A DNA stretch of 64,000 nucleotides from Paenibacillus sp. FSL K6-1330 (GCF_037976825.1 NZ_CP150269.1:5593501-5657500), one strand, 5' to 3'; shown: positions 6,373 through 16,483, counted from the first letter of the stretch. A program made the numbers and translations. Notes: a model not told the origin generated them from the letters alone.

Positions 6373-9138
6373 CTACAGTAAACCCAGCTCTCGCGCACGC
6401 GCTACAGCTTCGGTACGGCGTGTGGCCTCGAGTTTATCGAAAATCATCCGGTTATGCCCTTTCACGGTGCTGAGCGTAACAAAAAGCCTCTCGCTAATCT
6501 GACGATTCGATAGTCCATCGGCAATAAGACGCAGAACCTCCAATTCCCGCCGGCTTAGCGGCTCAATCAGGGACTCAGCAGGCTGAACAAACCCTGGAAC
6601 GAATACTGATGTAACACCACTTTCGAGTCTTTCAGCATCAAATGCATGCAGCAGCCGCTCCAGATAGTCATGCATCGGTTTCTTTATAGCCTCTCTTAAC
6701 AGCTGCTTCTGCTTCGATTTGTCTACGGCTTCCCTAAATAGCTTCTGCATCGGTTTGCTCACAGTTGCTGCGCTTAGTAACTCCCGCATCGGTTGCCCTT
6801 CCTCGATAAACAACCGGATGAAACCGCCCGGCTCGCTCATCCCCAGCACATCGGCAACAATCTGTGCCGCTTTCAGCTTCTCACCATGGGCTTGAAGGGC
6901 CAAAGCCTGCAGCACCATTACCCTAAGCTGTTCGTCCACCCATTCCTTAACTTCCATATCCGTCCGCAGTTGTTCGAGCATCACCAGCGCTGCCGCCGTA
7001 TCCCCCTGTGCGAGCAGCACTCTGGCTAGGCTTAGCTTGAGCTCAAACTTCTGGGCAAGCTGCAACGCTGAACTGGCATTCCCTTGCAGCAGCATGGCAA
7101 GCACCTGTGCCTCGGCAATATGGGGCAGCTGATGCGTGAAATGATGCTGACGGGCGAAGTGATCCGCCCTGTCTAACATGGCAACCGCTTCGCTCACCGC
7201 TCCCCGTGAAAGCTTCAGCCTTGCGAGAAATACCTCGCAAGCCACGCCCCTGTCTATATGCTCGAACTGCCCTGCCAAGTGGAGGGCCTGCTGCCCATGC
7301 TGTTCCGCGGCATCCAGATCATTCCACTCACTGCATATTCGGGCTAGTCCCAGATGCGCTTCGCACGCTGCCGGCAGCGGAGGGTCACCCGCCAAATCCA
7401 GAACGCGCCGATACGTCTCGGCCGCTGCATATAACTGATTCTCCGCTTCCTGAATCATTCCGAGTCCGAGCGTCGCCATCATGTTGATCATGATGTGCCC
7501 AATCTTCTGACTGATGGTCACGGCTTCCCGATAAGCCTTGCCAGCCGCGGCCCGCTCCCCCTGCAGCTGGTAGGCATATCCCAGCGTCCATATCGTCGCT
7601 GTGCGCACGGGCAGATTATGCGGACTCAAGAATTCCAAGGCCCGGCGCGATTCCGCCATGATGGTTCCCGGCTGATGTTTGCTGACAGCAAGGGTGGCAC
7701 GTATAGAGGCGATATGCCCTATAAGATCCCGGGTATAATCGTCCTCCGCAGCTTTCAGATAGATTTCGGCGGCTTGAAGTTTAGGTTCGATACCGGTCAT
7801 TTGACCGACCATTAACATGGCGGAAGCATGCATGACATGTAGCGCGGGCCTTGCATCCATTTCTTCCTTAGGCAAGGAATCCAGCCAATGGAGCACAGGT
7901 CCTATTGCTCCACGGAAGATCAAAGGTATCCCCTCCCCTTCAATGAGGCGTGCGGCGCGATCCACATCCTGAGCGGCAATCGCATGTTGAAAAGCTTCCA
8001 GCAGAAGAGCTTGACGTTCATGCCATTCGCTGGCACGACGATGCAATTCGGACACGTCCCTCTCTCCGCCAGCCGCAGAAGCACCCGTTCGGGTTAGACG
8101 CTGCCGAAGCGCATCCGAGAACAGGTGGTGATATCGGTACCAGCGCCTCTCCTTGTCCAGCGGAACGATGAACAGGTTGACGCGCTCCAGATACTCCAGG
8201 GTTTCTTGCCCGGAGATGGTGTTCTTCGGAGCATCACGGTCTTCACTACGAAGAATATATTCACACAATGGACCACACAGCCGGTCAAGAATGGAGGTAC
8301 TTAGCAAAAAATCCTGAATACCCTCAGGCTGCTGCTGCAGCACTTCTTCAACCAGATAGTCCAGTACGTCACGGTGCTTGCCGCCGAAGGTTCGGATGAA
8401 GGTGGCGGCATCTTGCTGGCCCTGCATGGACAGCGCCGCTAATTGCAGGCCGGCAATCCAGCCCTCCGTGCGGGATTCGAGAAGCGCCGCATCCTCTGCT
8501 GACAGATCCAGTCCCATGGAGCGGCGCAGGAATTCAGAGGTTTCAGCGGATGTGAAGCGCAAGTCCGATGTCCGCACTTCCGTCAACTGGTCCCGGGCAC
8601 GCAGCCGGGCCAAGGGCAGATTAGGATCCTGGCGGCTGGCGATAACCACATGCATCTGCGGCGGCATGTGCTCAATGAGAAAGCCAAGAGCGCTGTCTAT
8701 CGGTTTGGAATCAATTACGTGGTAATCATCAAGAACCAGAATGAAACGGTTCCCCATGGTCGCAATGTGATTAAGGATGGCCGTGACGATGGCTTCGACC
8801 GACAGAGGAAGTGGGGATGGAGCTTGGAGTTTGCTTATGATGCCCTCTGCGATATCAACCCCGACGGTTTGCAGGGCAGCCACAAGATAAGCCAGAAATC
8901 TTGCTGGCTCACGATCCCCCTCTTCCAAAGACAGCCAGGCGACGGGCAGTCGTGAGTCTTTGATCCATTGGCTGAGCAGCGTAGTTTTACCGCTGCCTGC
9001 AGAGGCGGAAATCGTAGTCAGCTTGCGTTGCAATCGCAGCCCCTCGTTCAAACGCTCGATCAAGCGGGGGCGAAGAACAGCCCTCGACCGGGGAGAAGGT
9101 ATATACAGTTTCGTAGACAAAATAGGCGTGGACATCAT
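6373..9138 (-). CDS. LAL/MalT-type LuxR family transcriptional regulator
   Basis: About 921 residues, beginning MMSTPILSTKLYIPSPRSR, the usual N-terminus of MalT-like STAND regulators. The Walker A is ASAGSGKTT at residues 45-53. The Walker B is RFILVLDDYH near residue 130. A winged-helix and TPR-like alpha-helical sensor region spans roughly 400-800. The C-terminal LuxR helix-turn-helix reads LSRRELEVLRLIADGLSNRQISERLFVTLSTVK. The long upstream extension of the frame is dropped because the ATGATG at 9138 restores the family start next to a GGGGG site. These proteins are ATP-dependent activators triggered by a ligand. The neighbouring oxidoreductase is the likely target. Confidence 0.88.
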   Translation of the reverse strand: MMSTPILSTKLYIPSPRSRAVLRPRLIERLNEGLRLQRKLTTISASAGSGKTTLLSQWIKDSRLPVAWLSLEEGDREPARFLAYLVAALQTVGVDIAEGIISKLQAPSPLPLSVEAIVTAILNHIATMGNRFILVLDDYHVIDSKPIDSALGFLIEHMPPQMHVVIASRQDPNLPLARLRARDQLTEVRTSDLRFTSAETSEFLRRSMGLDLSAEDAALLESRTEGWIAGLQLAALSMQGQQDAATFIRTFGGKHRDVLDYLVEEVLQQQPEGIQDFLLSTSILDRLCGPLCEYILRSEDRDAPKNTISGQETLEYLERVNLFIVPLDKERRWYRYHHLFSDALRQRLTRTGASAAGGERDVSELHRRASEWHERQALLLEAFQHAIAAQDVDRAARLIEGEGIPLIFRGAIGPVLHWLDSLPKEEMDARPALHVMHASAMLMVGQMTGIEPKLQAAEIYLKAAEDDYTRDLIGHIASIRATLAVSKHQPGTIMAESRRALEFLSPHNLPVRTATIWTLGYAYQLQGERAAAGKAYREAVTISQKIGHIMINMMATLGLGMIQEAENQLYAAAETYRRVLDLAGDPPLPAACEAHLGLARICSEWNDLDAAEQHGQQALHLAGQFEHIDRGVACEVFLARLKLSRGAVSEAVAMLDRADHFARQHHFTHQLPHIAEAQVLAMLLQGNASSALQLAQKFELKLSLARVLLAQGDTAAALVMLEQLRTDMEVKEWVDEQLRVMVLQALALQAHGEKLKAAQIVADVLGMSEPGGFIRLFIEEGQPMRELLSAATVSKPMQKLFREAVDKSKQKQLLREAIKKPMHDYLERLLHAFDAERLESGVTSVFVPGFVQPAESLIEPLSRRELEVLRLIADGLSNRQISERLFVTLSTVKGHNRMIFDKLEATRRTEAVARARELGLL

Positions 9139-9355
9139 AACCCCCGTTATGCCGTCATAGCAGCATTTTTTAACATATATATTATGATAAAGTGTTCGAC
9201 AGCCTCCCGGTTTTCCCTCTTGTGCGCGATATTCGCTCGCTGCAGTCAAACGCAGAAGCATGATTTGCAGGGTTAGGCATACGATGTATGCGAAATGCTT
9301 GAAGCCCTGTAATTGAACCCATCATCCCTATCATTCATGCATAAGGAGGTTCCAG

Positions 9356-10228
9356 ATGAAAATTCACCATTCGATTCCCTGGCGTGACAATCTGTATCTG
9401 TTCAACTATCGAAGCGTACATACAGAGCCGGTGGAATATTTTCATTATCACGAAGGGTTGGAGATCCTGTACATTCATGAAGGCGCCGGAAGATATATCG
9501 TCAATAATCAAACGCACTCACTTAAGCCCGGCACCTTGGTGTTGATTAAGCCTTTTCAAATACACCATATTCAAGTCATTGTACCGCCGAATTACATTCG
9601 CAGCCTGCTGAAAATCAAAGCCTCTGTCATCGAGCGCTTCCTCACCGCACTCCCGCAGCTGACAACCGCTGTTTCACAATTGTTGGAGCATCCGTGGTCC
9701 AATCAGGTTTTTCATCTTTCATCCAAGGATGCTTTATATTTGGAAAATCAATTTCTGCAATTGCATGAGATGCTGGCCAGCGTTCCGCGAAAGGTTCAGA
9801 AGGAAGTTGTTGCCTTGTTTTTATTTCATTTCTTCACCTACTTCAATAGCCATATTTATCCTCCGGATCGCAGCGGGGGCTTCAAGTATCATACAGCCGC
9901 TGCTTCGCTCGAACCTGTCGGCGCCATGGTAAGTTGGATTGGCAAGCACTATCATCTATCCTTTACAATTAACGAAATAGCTGCGGACCTTCATTTCTCC
10001 CCCAGTTATTTGTCCAAGCTGTTCAAAGACCAGATGGGCATGACCATCATCGAATATACGAACAACAAGCGTTTGGAGGAAGCCAGAACGCTTCTTGGCT
10101 TGCCTTCTCTGACAATCGAAGAGGTCAGTAAACAGACCGGATTCAACTACCCCTCGTATTTTATCGCCATGTTCAAAAAAAAGTACGGTATGACGCCTCT
10201 CCAGTATCGAATGCAGACGAAATTATGA
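9356..10228 (+). CDS. AraC family transcriptional regulator
   Basis: 290 residues. The N-terminal cupin-like arm (HYHEGLEILYIHEGAGRYIVNNQTHSLKPGTLVLIKPFQIHHI) is typical of sugar-sensing AraC proteins. The C-terminal double helix-turn-helix is complete: FTINEIAADLHFSPSYLSKLFKDQMG, then TIEEVSKQTGFNYPSYFIAMFKKKYGMTPLQYR. It starts after AAGGAGG. It is divergent from the LAL gene and 163 bases upstream of the secreted beta-helix protein gene, which it probably controls. Confidence 0.9.
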   Translation: MKIHHSIPWRDNLYLFNYRSVHTEPVEYFHYHEGLEILYIHEGAGRYIVNNQTHSLKPGTLVLIKPFQIHHIQVIVPPNYIRSLLKIKASVIERFLTALPQLTTAVSQLLEHPWSNQVFHLSSKDALYLENQFLQLHEMLASVPRKVQKEVVALFLFHFFTYFNSHIYPPDRSGGFKYHTAAASLEPVGAMVSWIGKHYHLSFTINEIAADLHFSPSYLSKLFKDQMGMTIIEYTNNKRLEEARTLLGLPSLTIEEVSKQTGFNYPSYFIAMFKKKYGMTPLQYRMQTKL

Positions 10229-10391
10229 TATTTTCAAGCAGCAATGTGGTATTCGGATTGGATTATAATTAGAGCGCTTAAACAATGAATCTGATCTCCG
10301 TTAAGTGAGGTGATGTGTTTCGCCCAGAAAGAACATAAGGCAACAAATGCGACTGCACGATGAATAGTGTCAAAAATAGCGAGGAGGTTTC

Positions 10392-11465
10392 ATGATGATC
10401 AAGCCATCATTCAAGTTTGGCATAGTATCCTTATTTTGCTTCATGCTTGTATTTGCGTTCTACCCTGGTCATATGGTAAAGGCGGCAACCAAATCGGTCC
10501 CGGCCGGTGACGTCGCGACGCTGCGGAGCTACTTAGCCAGTGCGAATCCCGGTGACATTATCGAAGTATCCGGGACCTACTCGGTGTCAGATGGAACCAT
10601 TGCAACCTCCAGGAACGGAGCGTCAGGCAATTACATCACGATACGCGGCACGGGCAGCGGAGCTACATTTCATTTCACGGCATCGGCGGGAAATGCCGCA
10701 TTCCATATCAAAAACAGCTATTACAAGCTGGAGAATGTGACGATTAACTCCAATGCCAAATCGAACAAAGGCCTGCTGATTGAAGCCTCACATGGCTACG
10801 TTACCAACGTAACGGTCAAAAATACGACGGCAGAAGCGTTCAAGATTCGCAAAAACAGCCAATACTGGCTTGTCTCGAACAGTACCGCCCAAAGCGCGGG
10901 GCAAGGTGGAAAATTCGGCGAGGGCTTCTATGTGGGGGATGCCGATCAGAACTGGACCACGCTGCCGAACCCGGATCGAAGCGGTTATATTACGTTCCTG
11001 AACTGCAGCGCCATACAGACCAAAAACGACGGCTTTGATTTTAAAGAGGGGACGCATCATATCAAAGTGATCGGCAGCACGGTTGACTTTCAGAATACAG
11101 TGCCGGAATCGACCGTGGGCAACAACGGAATATTCATGCGGGCCAATGACGTACAGATCATCAACACCACGGTCAAAAACAATGCAGCCACGGGCCAGGC
11201 GTTCAGAACAAGCAAAACCACGGCCTCGGACGGAGTGTCCTACGGAAGCAATTTGGAGCTTAAGAACGTAACCGCATCGAATATTTCGGGAGCGATGATT
11301 TACACGAACTATACTTCGAACAAATTATATACCGACTATACGATGACCGGTGTTGCCGGGGGACTCTACGCTTCCGGCTCCAAAACAGCGACGTCTACCA
11401 ATCCGTCCTCCTTCGTGGAGATGACGTGGAGCGGCGAAGGCGGAGATACTTACGGCGGTTTCTAG
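10392..11465 (+). CDS. Secreted right-handed beta-helix protein, pectate lyase-like
   Basis: 357 residues with a clear Sec signal peptide (hydrophobic segment ending GHMVKA-A). The body is built of parallel beta-helix coils, such as YKLENVTINSNAKSNKGLLIEASHGYVTNVTVKNTT. The overall layout, with PAGDVATLRSYLASANPGDIIEVSGTYS near the start, resembles PL9/PL1-like pectate lyases and chondroitinase-B-like proteins. The enzymatic class is not certain. The start follows GAGGAGG. The preceding AraC gene and the GH2/GH43 loci suggest plant cell-wall use. A weak cre-like sequence lies near 10269-10282. Confidence 0.75.
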   Translation: MMIKPSFKFGIVSLFCFMLVFAFYPGHMVKAATKSVPAGDVATLRSYLASANPGDIIEVSGTYSVSDGTIATSRNGASGNYITIRGTGSGATFHFTASAGNAAFHIKNSYYKLENVTINSNAKSNKGLLIEASHGYVTNVTVKNTTAEAFKIRKNSQYWLVSNSTAQSAGQGGKFGEGFYVGDADQNWTTLPNPDRSGYITFLNCSAIQTKNDGFDFKEGTHHIKVIGSTVDFQNTVPESTVGNNGIFMRANDVQIINTTVKNNAATGQAFRTSKTTASDGVSYGSNLELKNVTASNISGAMIYTNYTSNKLYTDYTMTGVAGGLYASGSKTATSTNPSSFVEMTWSGEGGDTYGGF

Positions 11466-11478
11466 CAAAAAGCTTTAC

Positions 11479-11510
11479 AGGCCACCTCAAGGTTTTTCCT
11501 TAGGTGGCCT
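11479..11510. terminator. Hairpin between convergent genes
   Basis: AGGCCACCT and AGGTGGCCT form a perfect 9-bp stem, extended inside by AAGG/CCTT around a T5 loop. It sits just after the beta-helix gene and before the convergent nitronate monooxygenase gene. The T-tail is poor. Confidence 0.6.
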
Positions 11511-11552
11511 GCTGCTTCATGTGTTTTCCTAAGCGTATAGCATAATCCGCTC

Positions 11553-12653
11553 TCATTTTAAATGATCGGATTCACGAAACGGGCAGATCAACAGCGCTTC
11601 CCGGATCGTCTCGGCAACAATATCCGCTGCCGTTTGTCCCGAAGTCAGCCCTCTTGTGCCTTGCCCCGCCCACAATGACATATACTCCGGGTTATCTTGG
11701 CGATTAGCCGCGTTTCGTATGTCACGGGTCACCGTATTCTGCGTAGGAAAGGGTAGCGGCTCTACGCCGCTCTCGTCCCATTGCCTGATGAATGCATTTC
11801 GGATGCCCCTTGCAGGCCGGCCCGAGAACGCTTTGGTGATCACCGTGCTCTCTTCCGTACTCCGAAGCAGCGCTTGTTTGTAAACCTCATGCGCACCCGA
11901 TTCAACCGCGGTCAGGAATCGCGTTCCCATCTGAACGCCTTGGGCTCCAAGAACAAGCGACGCTGCGAGTCCGCGTCCATCCATCACGCCTCCGGCGGCA
12001 ATCACGGGAATCTTGACGCGATCCACGATTTGCGGTACCAAGGCAAACGTTCCGATTTGGGCACCCATCGGGTGCTCCGAAATGTCAAACGTTCCACGGT
12101 GTCCGCCCGCTTCGCTGCCTTGGGCGACGACGGCATCACACCCTGCCTGCTCAGCCAGCATGGCTTCGCGGACTGTGGTAGCCATCGCAACAACCAGAAG
12201 CTTAGCCGCTTTCGCTTGCTGCATATGAGGCTCATCCAGAATCCCGAATGCCGTACTGATGACAGGCACCTTCTCTTCGATCAGAACCGCGAATTGCTGC
12301 TCGAACCAATCCGGGGTTGTTACGTGATCCTTGCCCGCATGGGGAATGCCAAGGTCATTCCGCATCCGGTTTAACTCCTGTTGAACCTCTCCAATTCGCT
12401 CATGGCGATCCGGGGCACGTGTCGCAAACAGGTTGACGGCAAAAGGCTGATCCGTCCGCTTGCGGATCTCCTGAATGCTGTGACGAATGGCAGCCGGCTC
12501 CATATAAGCCGCACCCAGCGTGCCGAGTCCGCCTGCGTTGGATACGGCGGCGACCAGTTCAACTATCGTCGGTCCCCCGGCCATTCCTGCCAGAAAGAGC
12601 GGATAGCGGATCTGGAACCGCTCGCACAGATCGGTGTGCAGTTGAATGTTCAT
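11553..12653 (-). CDS. Nitronate monooxygenase family (2-nitropropane dioxygenase-like)
   Basis: 366-residue FMN-dependent TIM-barrel protein. The N-terminus is ERFQIRYPLFLAGMAGGPTIVELVAAVSNAGGLGTLGAA. The FMN phosphate-binding signatures are GSEAGGHRGTF, IPVIAAGGVMDGRG and LGAQGVQMGTRFL. The family oxidises alkyl nitronates, such as propionate 3-nitronate from plants or fungi, to aldehydes or keto acids. The start MNIQLHTDL has AAAGGAGG upstream and is preferred to the longer frame. It stands alone on its strand. Confidence 0.88.
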   Translation of the reverse strand: MNIQLHTDLCERFQIRYPLFLAGMAGGPTIVELVAAVSNAGGLGTLGAAYMEPAAIRHSIQEIRKRTDQPFAVNLFATRAPDRHERIGEVQQELNRMRNDLGIPHAGKDHVTTPDWFEQQFAVLIEEKVPVISTAFGILDEPHMQQAKAAKLLVVAMATTVREAMLAEQAGCDAVVAQGSEAGGHRGTFDISEHPMGAQIGTFALVPQIVDRVKIPVIAAGGVMDGRGLAASLVLGAQGVQMGTRFLTAVESGAHEVYKQALLRSTEESTVITKAFSGRPARGIRNAFIRQWDESGVEPLPFPTQNTVTRDIRNAANRQDNPEYMSLWAGQGTRGLTSGQTAADIVAETIREALLICPFRESDHLK

Positions 12654-12844
12654 GATATAATCTACCTCCTTTAACATTACAGATATTATCCTATTATATA
12701 GAAGGAAACTTCCAATAAAAGAAAAACGTCGGTCGACGTACTTTTCCAGAAGACAGACTGCATATAAGACGTACTCTCTACAGCAGATGCTTTTCTTGCG
12801 AGATCAGGAGGGGGAGCATCGGGAGTTTATACTTTCTTATCTAT

Positions 12845-12888
12845 AAAAAAGCCGCTAAGCACCTTGAAACGTGTTTAGCGGCTTTTTA
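12845..12888. terminator. Bidirectional terminator after tyrS
   Basis: AAAAAGCCGCTAA (12846-12858) pairs with TTTAGCGGCTTTTT (12874-12887) and is flanked by A and T runs. It is about 50 bases downstream of the minus-strand tyrS stop. Confidence 0.85.
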
Positions 12889-12938
12889 CGGGTGCTTTCG
12901 TCCGGGGAGACGCTTCCCCCTGTTGGTTACACCGTCTT

Positions 12939-14198
12939 CTAGGACATTTTCACCAAGCTGTAGTTTTTCTTTCCTTTGCGAATGATGATGAACCGGCCGC
13001 CGATCGCTTGGTCGGCTGTCACCTCGTGACCGACGTCGCTGATACGCTCGCCGTTCATCGAGATGGCGCCTTTGGTGATATCCTCGCGAGCTTGCCGCTT
13101 GGAAGGCTCGATGCCCAGATCCACAAGCCAGTCCACGATATTCTTCGTTTCTGGCGTGGCTTCGAATGTCGGCATCTCCTTGAAGCCCTGCTCGATCTCA
13201 TCGGCCGTAAGGGATTTAATATCGCCGCTGAACAAGGCCGCCGTAATGCGCTTGGCCTGCTCCAGCATCTCCTCGCCGTGCACGAATCTCGTCATTTCCT
13301 CAGCCAGCATTTTTTGTGCTTCGCGTTTATGCGGCTCGCTCTGCACCTTTTCGGCCAGCTCGTCAATTTGCTCTTTGGTCAAGAACGTGAAGTACTTCAG
13401 GTATTTCACGACGTCGCGATCGTCGGTGTTCGCCCAGAACTGGTAGAACTCGAATGGCGTTGTTTTGTTCGGGTCGAGCCAGATCGCGCCGCCGGCCGTT
13501 TTGCCGAATTTCGTGCCGTCGGCCTTCAGCATGAGCGGAATGGTCAGGCCGAATGCTTTTGCCTCAGGTCCTTCCTTCTTCCGGATCAGGTCGAGGCCGC
13601 TTGTAATGTTGCCCCATTGGTCCGATCCCCCGATTTGCAGCTGTACGTCTTCGTGCTGGTACAGATGCAAGTAGTCAACCGACTGCAGGATTTGGTAAGA
13701 GAATTCCGTGAATGAAATCCCGCTGTCAAGCCGGCTCGCAACCACGTCTTTCGCCAGCATCGAGTTAATGCTGAAGTTTTTCCCGTAATCGCGCAGGAAT
13801 TCGATAATGTTGATTTTATGCGTCCAGTCGTAGTTGTTAACCATGCGGATCTGATTGTCGCCCTCCGTCACGAAGAGCTTTTTCATTTGTCCGGTCAACG
13901 CATCAACGTTAGCCTGAACCTGCTCCAGCGTCTGCAGCGAGCGCTCGGTTTGACGTCCGCTTGGATCGCCGATGGTGCCGGTTGCGCCCCCGATTAGAAT
14001 GACCGGACGATGGCCGGCAAGCTGGAACCGTTTAAGCATGATGAAGGGAATCAGGTGACCGATATGCATGCTGTCGCCCGTTGGATCTACGCCGCAGTAC
14101 AGCGAGATTGATTTTTCATTCGTAAGCTTCCGGAGCCCTTCGGCATCCGTCTGTTGGTTGATCGCATCGCGCCATTCCAGTTCGTCGATAATATTCAC
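12939..14198 (-). CDS. tyrS: Tyrosyl-tRNA synthetase
   Basis: 419 residues. Class I synthetase that charges tRNA-Tyr in the cytosol. The HIGH-like motif is in GVDPTGDSMHIGHLIPF, tyrosine-binding elements include YQILQSVDYLHLYQHEDVQLQIGGSDQWGN, and the KMSKS-like loop is KADGTKFGKTAGG. A C-terminal S4-type RNA-binding domain ends the protein (KRQAREDITKGAISMNGERI). The GTG start follows AAGGAG. It is controlled by the T-box leader upstream. Such lone, T-box-controlled tyrS genes are normal in Bacillales. Confidence 0.97.
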   Translation of the reverse strand: MNIIDELEWRDAINQQTDAEGLRKLTNEKSISLYCGVDPTGDSMHIGHLIPFIMLKRFQLAGHRPVILIGGATGTIGDPSGRQTERSLQTLEQVQANVDALTGQMKKLFVTEGDNQIRMVNNYDWTHKINIIEFLRDYGKNFSINSMLAKDVVASRLDSGISFTEFSYQILQSVDYLHLYQHEDVQLQIGGSDQWGNITSGLDLIRKKEGPEAKAFGLTIPLMLKADGTKFGKTAGGAIWLDPNKTTPFEFYQFWANTDDRDVVKYLKYFTFLTKEQIDELAEKVQSEPHKREAQKMLAEEMTRFVHGEEMLEQAKRITAALFSGDIKSLTADEIEQGFKEMPTFEATPETKNIVDWLVDLGIEPSKRQAREDITKGAISMNGERISDVGHEVTADQAIGGRFIIIRKGKKNYSLVKMS

Positions 14199-14261
14199 AG
14201 TGTTAACACTCCTTCAATTCATTAATTTCCTTATAACGAAACGTCCAACTCGTTGAAAAAC

Positions 14262-14531
14262 AAAAAATCGTCCCTTGTCTGTTATAGACATAGGGACGAT
14301 TATTAACCGTGTTACCACCCAGATTGCACAAATGATCTGCACGCTTGCCGCGCGTCATTCATGCCGCTCATTAGACGAGATATCGTTCGCCGTTTCCGCT
14401 CGGCATTACCCGAGATACTCCAGAGTGTAATTCGCTGCCTTGGTGTGTACCGGGTTCCATCATCCCCCGGCTTTCTAGAACAGGGACCAAGCTGCTACTG
14501 GGCTCTTTCAACGTATGTTGCTTATAAGATT
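14262..14531 (-). ncRNA. T-box leader of tyrS (Tyr specifier)
   Basis: On the minus strand the conserved T-box sequence reads TGGGTGGTAACACGG. It is followed by a terminator hairpin with ATCGTCCC / GGGACGAT arms and a T6 tail. In the stem I region the specifier is probably TAC (14429-14427) within GAATTACACT, matching tyrosine. Uncharged tRNA-Tyr should stabilise the antiterminator and raise tyrS expression. Confidence 0.93.
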
Positions 14532-14537
14532 ACAGAC

Positions 14538-14566
14538 AGTATAGTGAAATAATAAATCGATGTCAA
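14538..14566 (-). promoter_or_regulatory. Promoter of T-box/tyrS
   Basis: TTGACA (14566-14561), a 17-base spacer and TATACT (14543-14538) on the minus strand, a near-consensus sigma-A promoter. Confidence 0.85.
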
Positions 14567-14639
14567 CCTGCGTTTCGGACGGATGTCCTGCTTTCCCCGG
14601 CAGCATGGGTAAACGTTCGTCGGATAAGCCCCCTTGGTA

Positions 14640-15455
14640 TCAGGTGCGGCGCATGTACGCACGAACCGTAATGGGAGCAAAGATCGCCACGATGACCGCG
14701 GCGCCGACCAAGGATATCGTGAGATCCCAGCCCACGGTGCCAGCGTTGGTGAGATCCCGAACGGCTGTCACAAGATGCGAGATCGGATTCATATTGACGA
14801 ACCACTGCAGCCAGCCCGGCATCGTATCCACCGGCACGAACGCGTTGGAGAGAAACGTGAGCGGAAACAGCACGATCATCGATATTCCCTGTACGCCGGA
14901 GGCGGATCTTGCAATCACGCCGCAGAAAGCAAAGATCCAACTGATGGCCCACGAGCACAAAATGACGACCAGCCCGGCAAGAGCAACGTAACCCAAGCCG
15001 CCCTCGGGCCGATATCCCATAATATAACCCATCGTAAAGGTAAGCACCGTTGCAATGGTATATCGAATCGTATCTGCCAGCAGGGCACCGGCCAGTGGTG
15101 CAATGCGTGCAATCGGCAGCGATTTGAACCGGTCGAATACGCCTTTATCCATATCCTCACGCAGCTGAACACCTGTGACGACGGAGGTCGTAATCACAGT
15201 CTGGACGAGGATGCCGGGAATGATAACGGGCAGATAACTCGCCACGTCACCCGAGATGGCGCCCCCAAAAATATAGGTGAACATCAGTGTAAAAATAATG
15301 GGCTGGAACGTGACGTCAAACAACTGCTCGGGCGTACGCCGGAGCTTCAGCAGCCCGCGGTAGGCCATTGTCAACGAATTTCGCATCGTCTGAACGAAAC
15401 TCGTGCGGTTCTTGAGCTGACGTTCCGTCCCTGGCTGAATCATGGTGCTGCTCAT
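14640..15455 (-). CDS. ABC-2 type transporter permease (DrrB-like)
   Basis: 271 residues with about six membrane segments, preceded by the N-terminal stretch LTMAYRGLLKLRRTPEQLFDVTFQPIIF. The ABC-2 signature region FPLTFLSNAFVPVDTMPGWLQWF is clear. DrrB-type permeases export hydrophobic drugs or antibiotics with a DrrA ATPase. The gene overlaps the ATPase gene by 4 bases, so the two are co-translated. The substrate is unknown. Confidence 0.9.
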   Translation of the reverse strand: MSSTMIQPGTERQLKNRTSFVQTMRNSLTMAYRGLLKLRRTPEQLFDVTFQPIIFTLMFTYIFGGAISGDVASYLPVIIPGILVQTVITTSVVTGVQLREDMDKGVFDRFKSLPIARIAPLAGALLADTIRYTIATVLTFTMGYIMGYRPEGGLGYVALAGLVVILCSWAISWIFAFCGVIARSASGVQGISMIVLFPLTFLSNAFVPVDTMPGWLQWFVNMNPISHLVTAVRDLTNAGTVGWDLTISLVGAAVIVAIFAPITVRAYMRRT

Positions 15456-16483
15456 ACCCTTGCCACCTCTCTATCATTGGATTCATAAGCCCCTTGGCCA
15501 GCGTCTTCCTTCACGCCGTGGCCGGTGATCGTTAGGAACACCTCATCCAGGGTCGGCTTCTGCACGCTCATCTCGGACAAGCCGATTCCTGCCGTGCGCA
15601 GCTCGATCAAAAGGTCTGTAACAAGACCCGCATTAGCCATCGGTGCCGTTATCTTTCCCGCTTCCGGCGATACATTAGCATGAACTTTGAGCACTTGTTC
15701 CACGGTATGGCGGGCGCGATCCATGTCCTGTAAATGCTGGACGGTCAAATGCAGCGAGGAAGTGCCTACCGACATCTTCAGTTCATCCGCCGTCCCCTCG
15801 GCCACAACCCGGCCGTAATCGATAACGGCGATGCGGTCTGCCAATTGATCCGCTTCCTCGAGATACTGCGTGGTCAGCAATACCGTTGAACCGGTATTCA
15901 CCAATCGGCGGATCGTATCCCACATCTGGGAACGCGTACGCGGGTCAAGCCCCGTCGTCGGTTCATCCAGGAAGATGAGCGGCGGTTGGGCAATAAGGCT
16001 TGCCGCCAGATCCAGTCTTCTCCGCATGCCGCCGGAGAAATTTTTTAGCGGTCGCTTCGCGGCTTCCGACAAACCGAATTCCTCAAGCAGCTCACTCGCT
16101 TTGCGCCGCGCCTCCGTACGCCCCAAACCTAGCAAACGGGAGAATATAATCAGATTCTCCGTAGCGCTGAGCGATTCGTCCACCGATGCGTATTGACCGG
16201 TTACCCCGATCAACTGACGGACGATCTGCGATTCCGCCTGCACGTCGTGTCCAAAGATTCGGGCCGTACCGGCATCCGGCCTTAGCAAGGTCGCCAGCAT
16301 CCGGATGGTGGTCGTCTTGCCTGCCCCATTCGGACCAAGCACACCGTAGATCGTTCCGGTACGCACGTTCAGATCCACGCCATCCACGGCACGATTATCG
16401 CCGAATGTTTTGACTAGTCCATAAGCCTCAACGGCCAAGTCACCAGGGTTAGGCTCTATTTTCTTTCTGTATACATGCTCCAT
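15452..16483 (-). CDS. ABC transporter ATP-binding protein (DrrA-like)
   Basis: 343 residues. Walker A is GPNGAGKTTT, the signature is NFSGGMRRRLDLAASL, Walker B is PPLIFLDEPTTGLD, and the H-loop region is TTQYLEEADQLADRI. The C-terminal DrrA-type extension (PTLDEVFLTITG) is present. The start follows GAGGAGG. It forms a two-gene exporter operon with the overlapping permease gene. No adjacent regulator is visible. Confidence 0.92.
   Translation of the reverse strand: MEHVYRKKIEPNPGDLAVEAYGLVKTFGDNRAVDGVDLNVRTGTIYGVLGPNGAGKTTTIRMLATLLRPDAGTARIFGHDVQAESQIVRQLIGVTGQYASVDESLSATENLIIFSRLLGLGRTEARRKASELLEEFGLSEAAKRPLKNFSGGMRRRLDLAASLIAQPPLIFLDEPTTGLDPRTRSQMWDTIRRLVNTGSTVLLTTQYLEEADQLADRIAVIDYGRVVAEGTADELKMSVGTSSLHLTVQHLQDMDRARHTVEQVLKVHANVSPEAGKITAPMANAGLVTDLLIELRTAGIGLSEMSVQKPTLDEVFLTITGHGVKEDAGQGAYESNDREVARV

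Noticed and set aside
10269..10282. cre-like site upstream of the beta-helix protein
   Set aside because: Only about 10 of 14 positions fit the cre consensus, and no clear promoter is nearby.
13008..13715. 235-codon plus-strand frame opposite tyrS
   Set aside because: tyrS is certain; this frame is its shadow.
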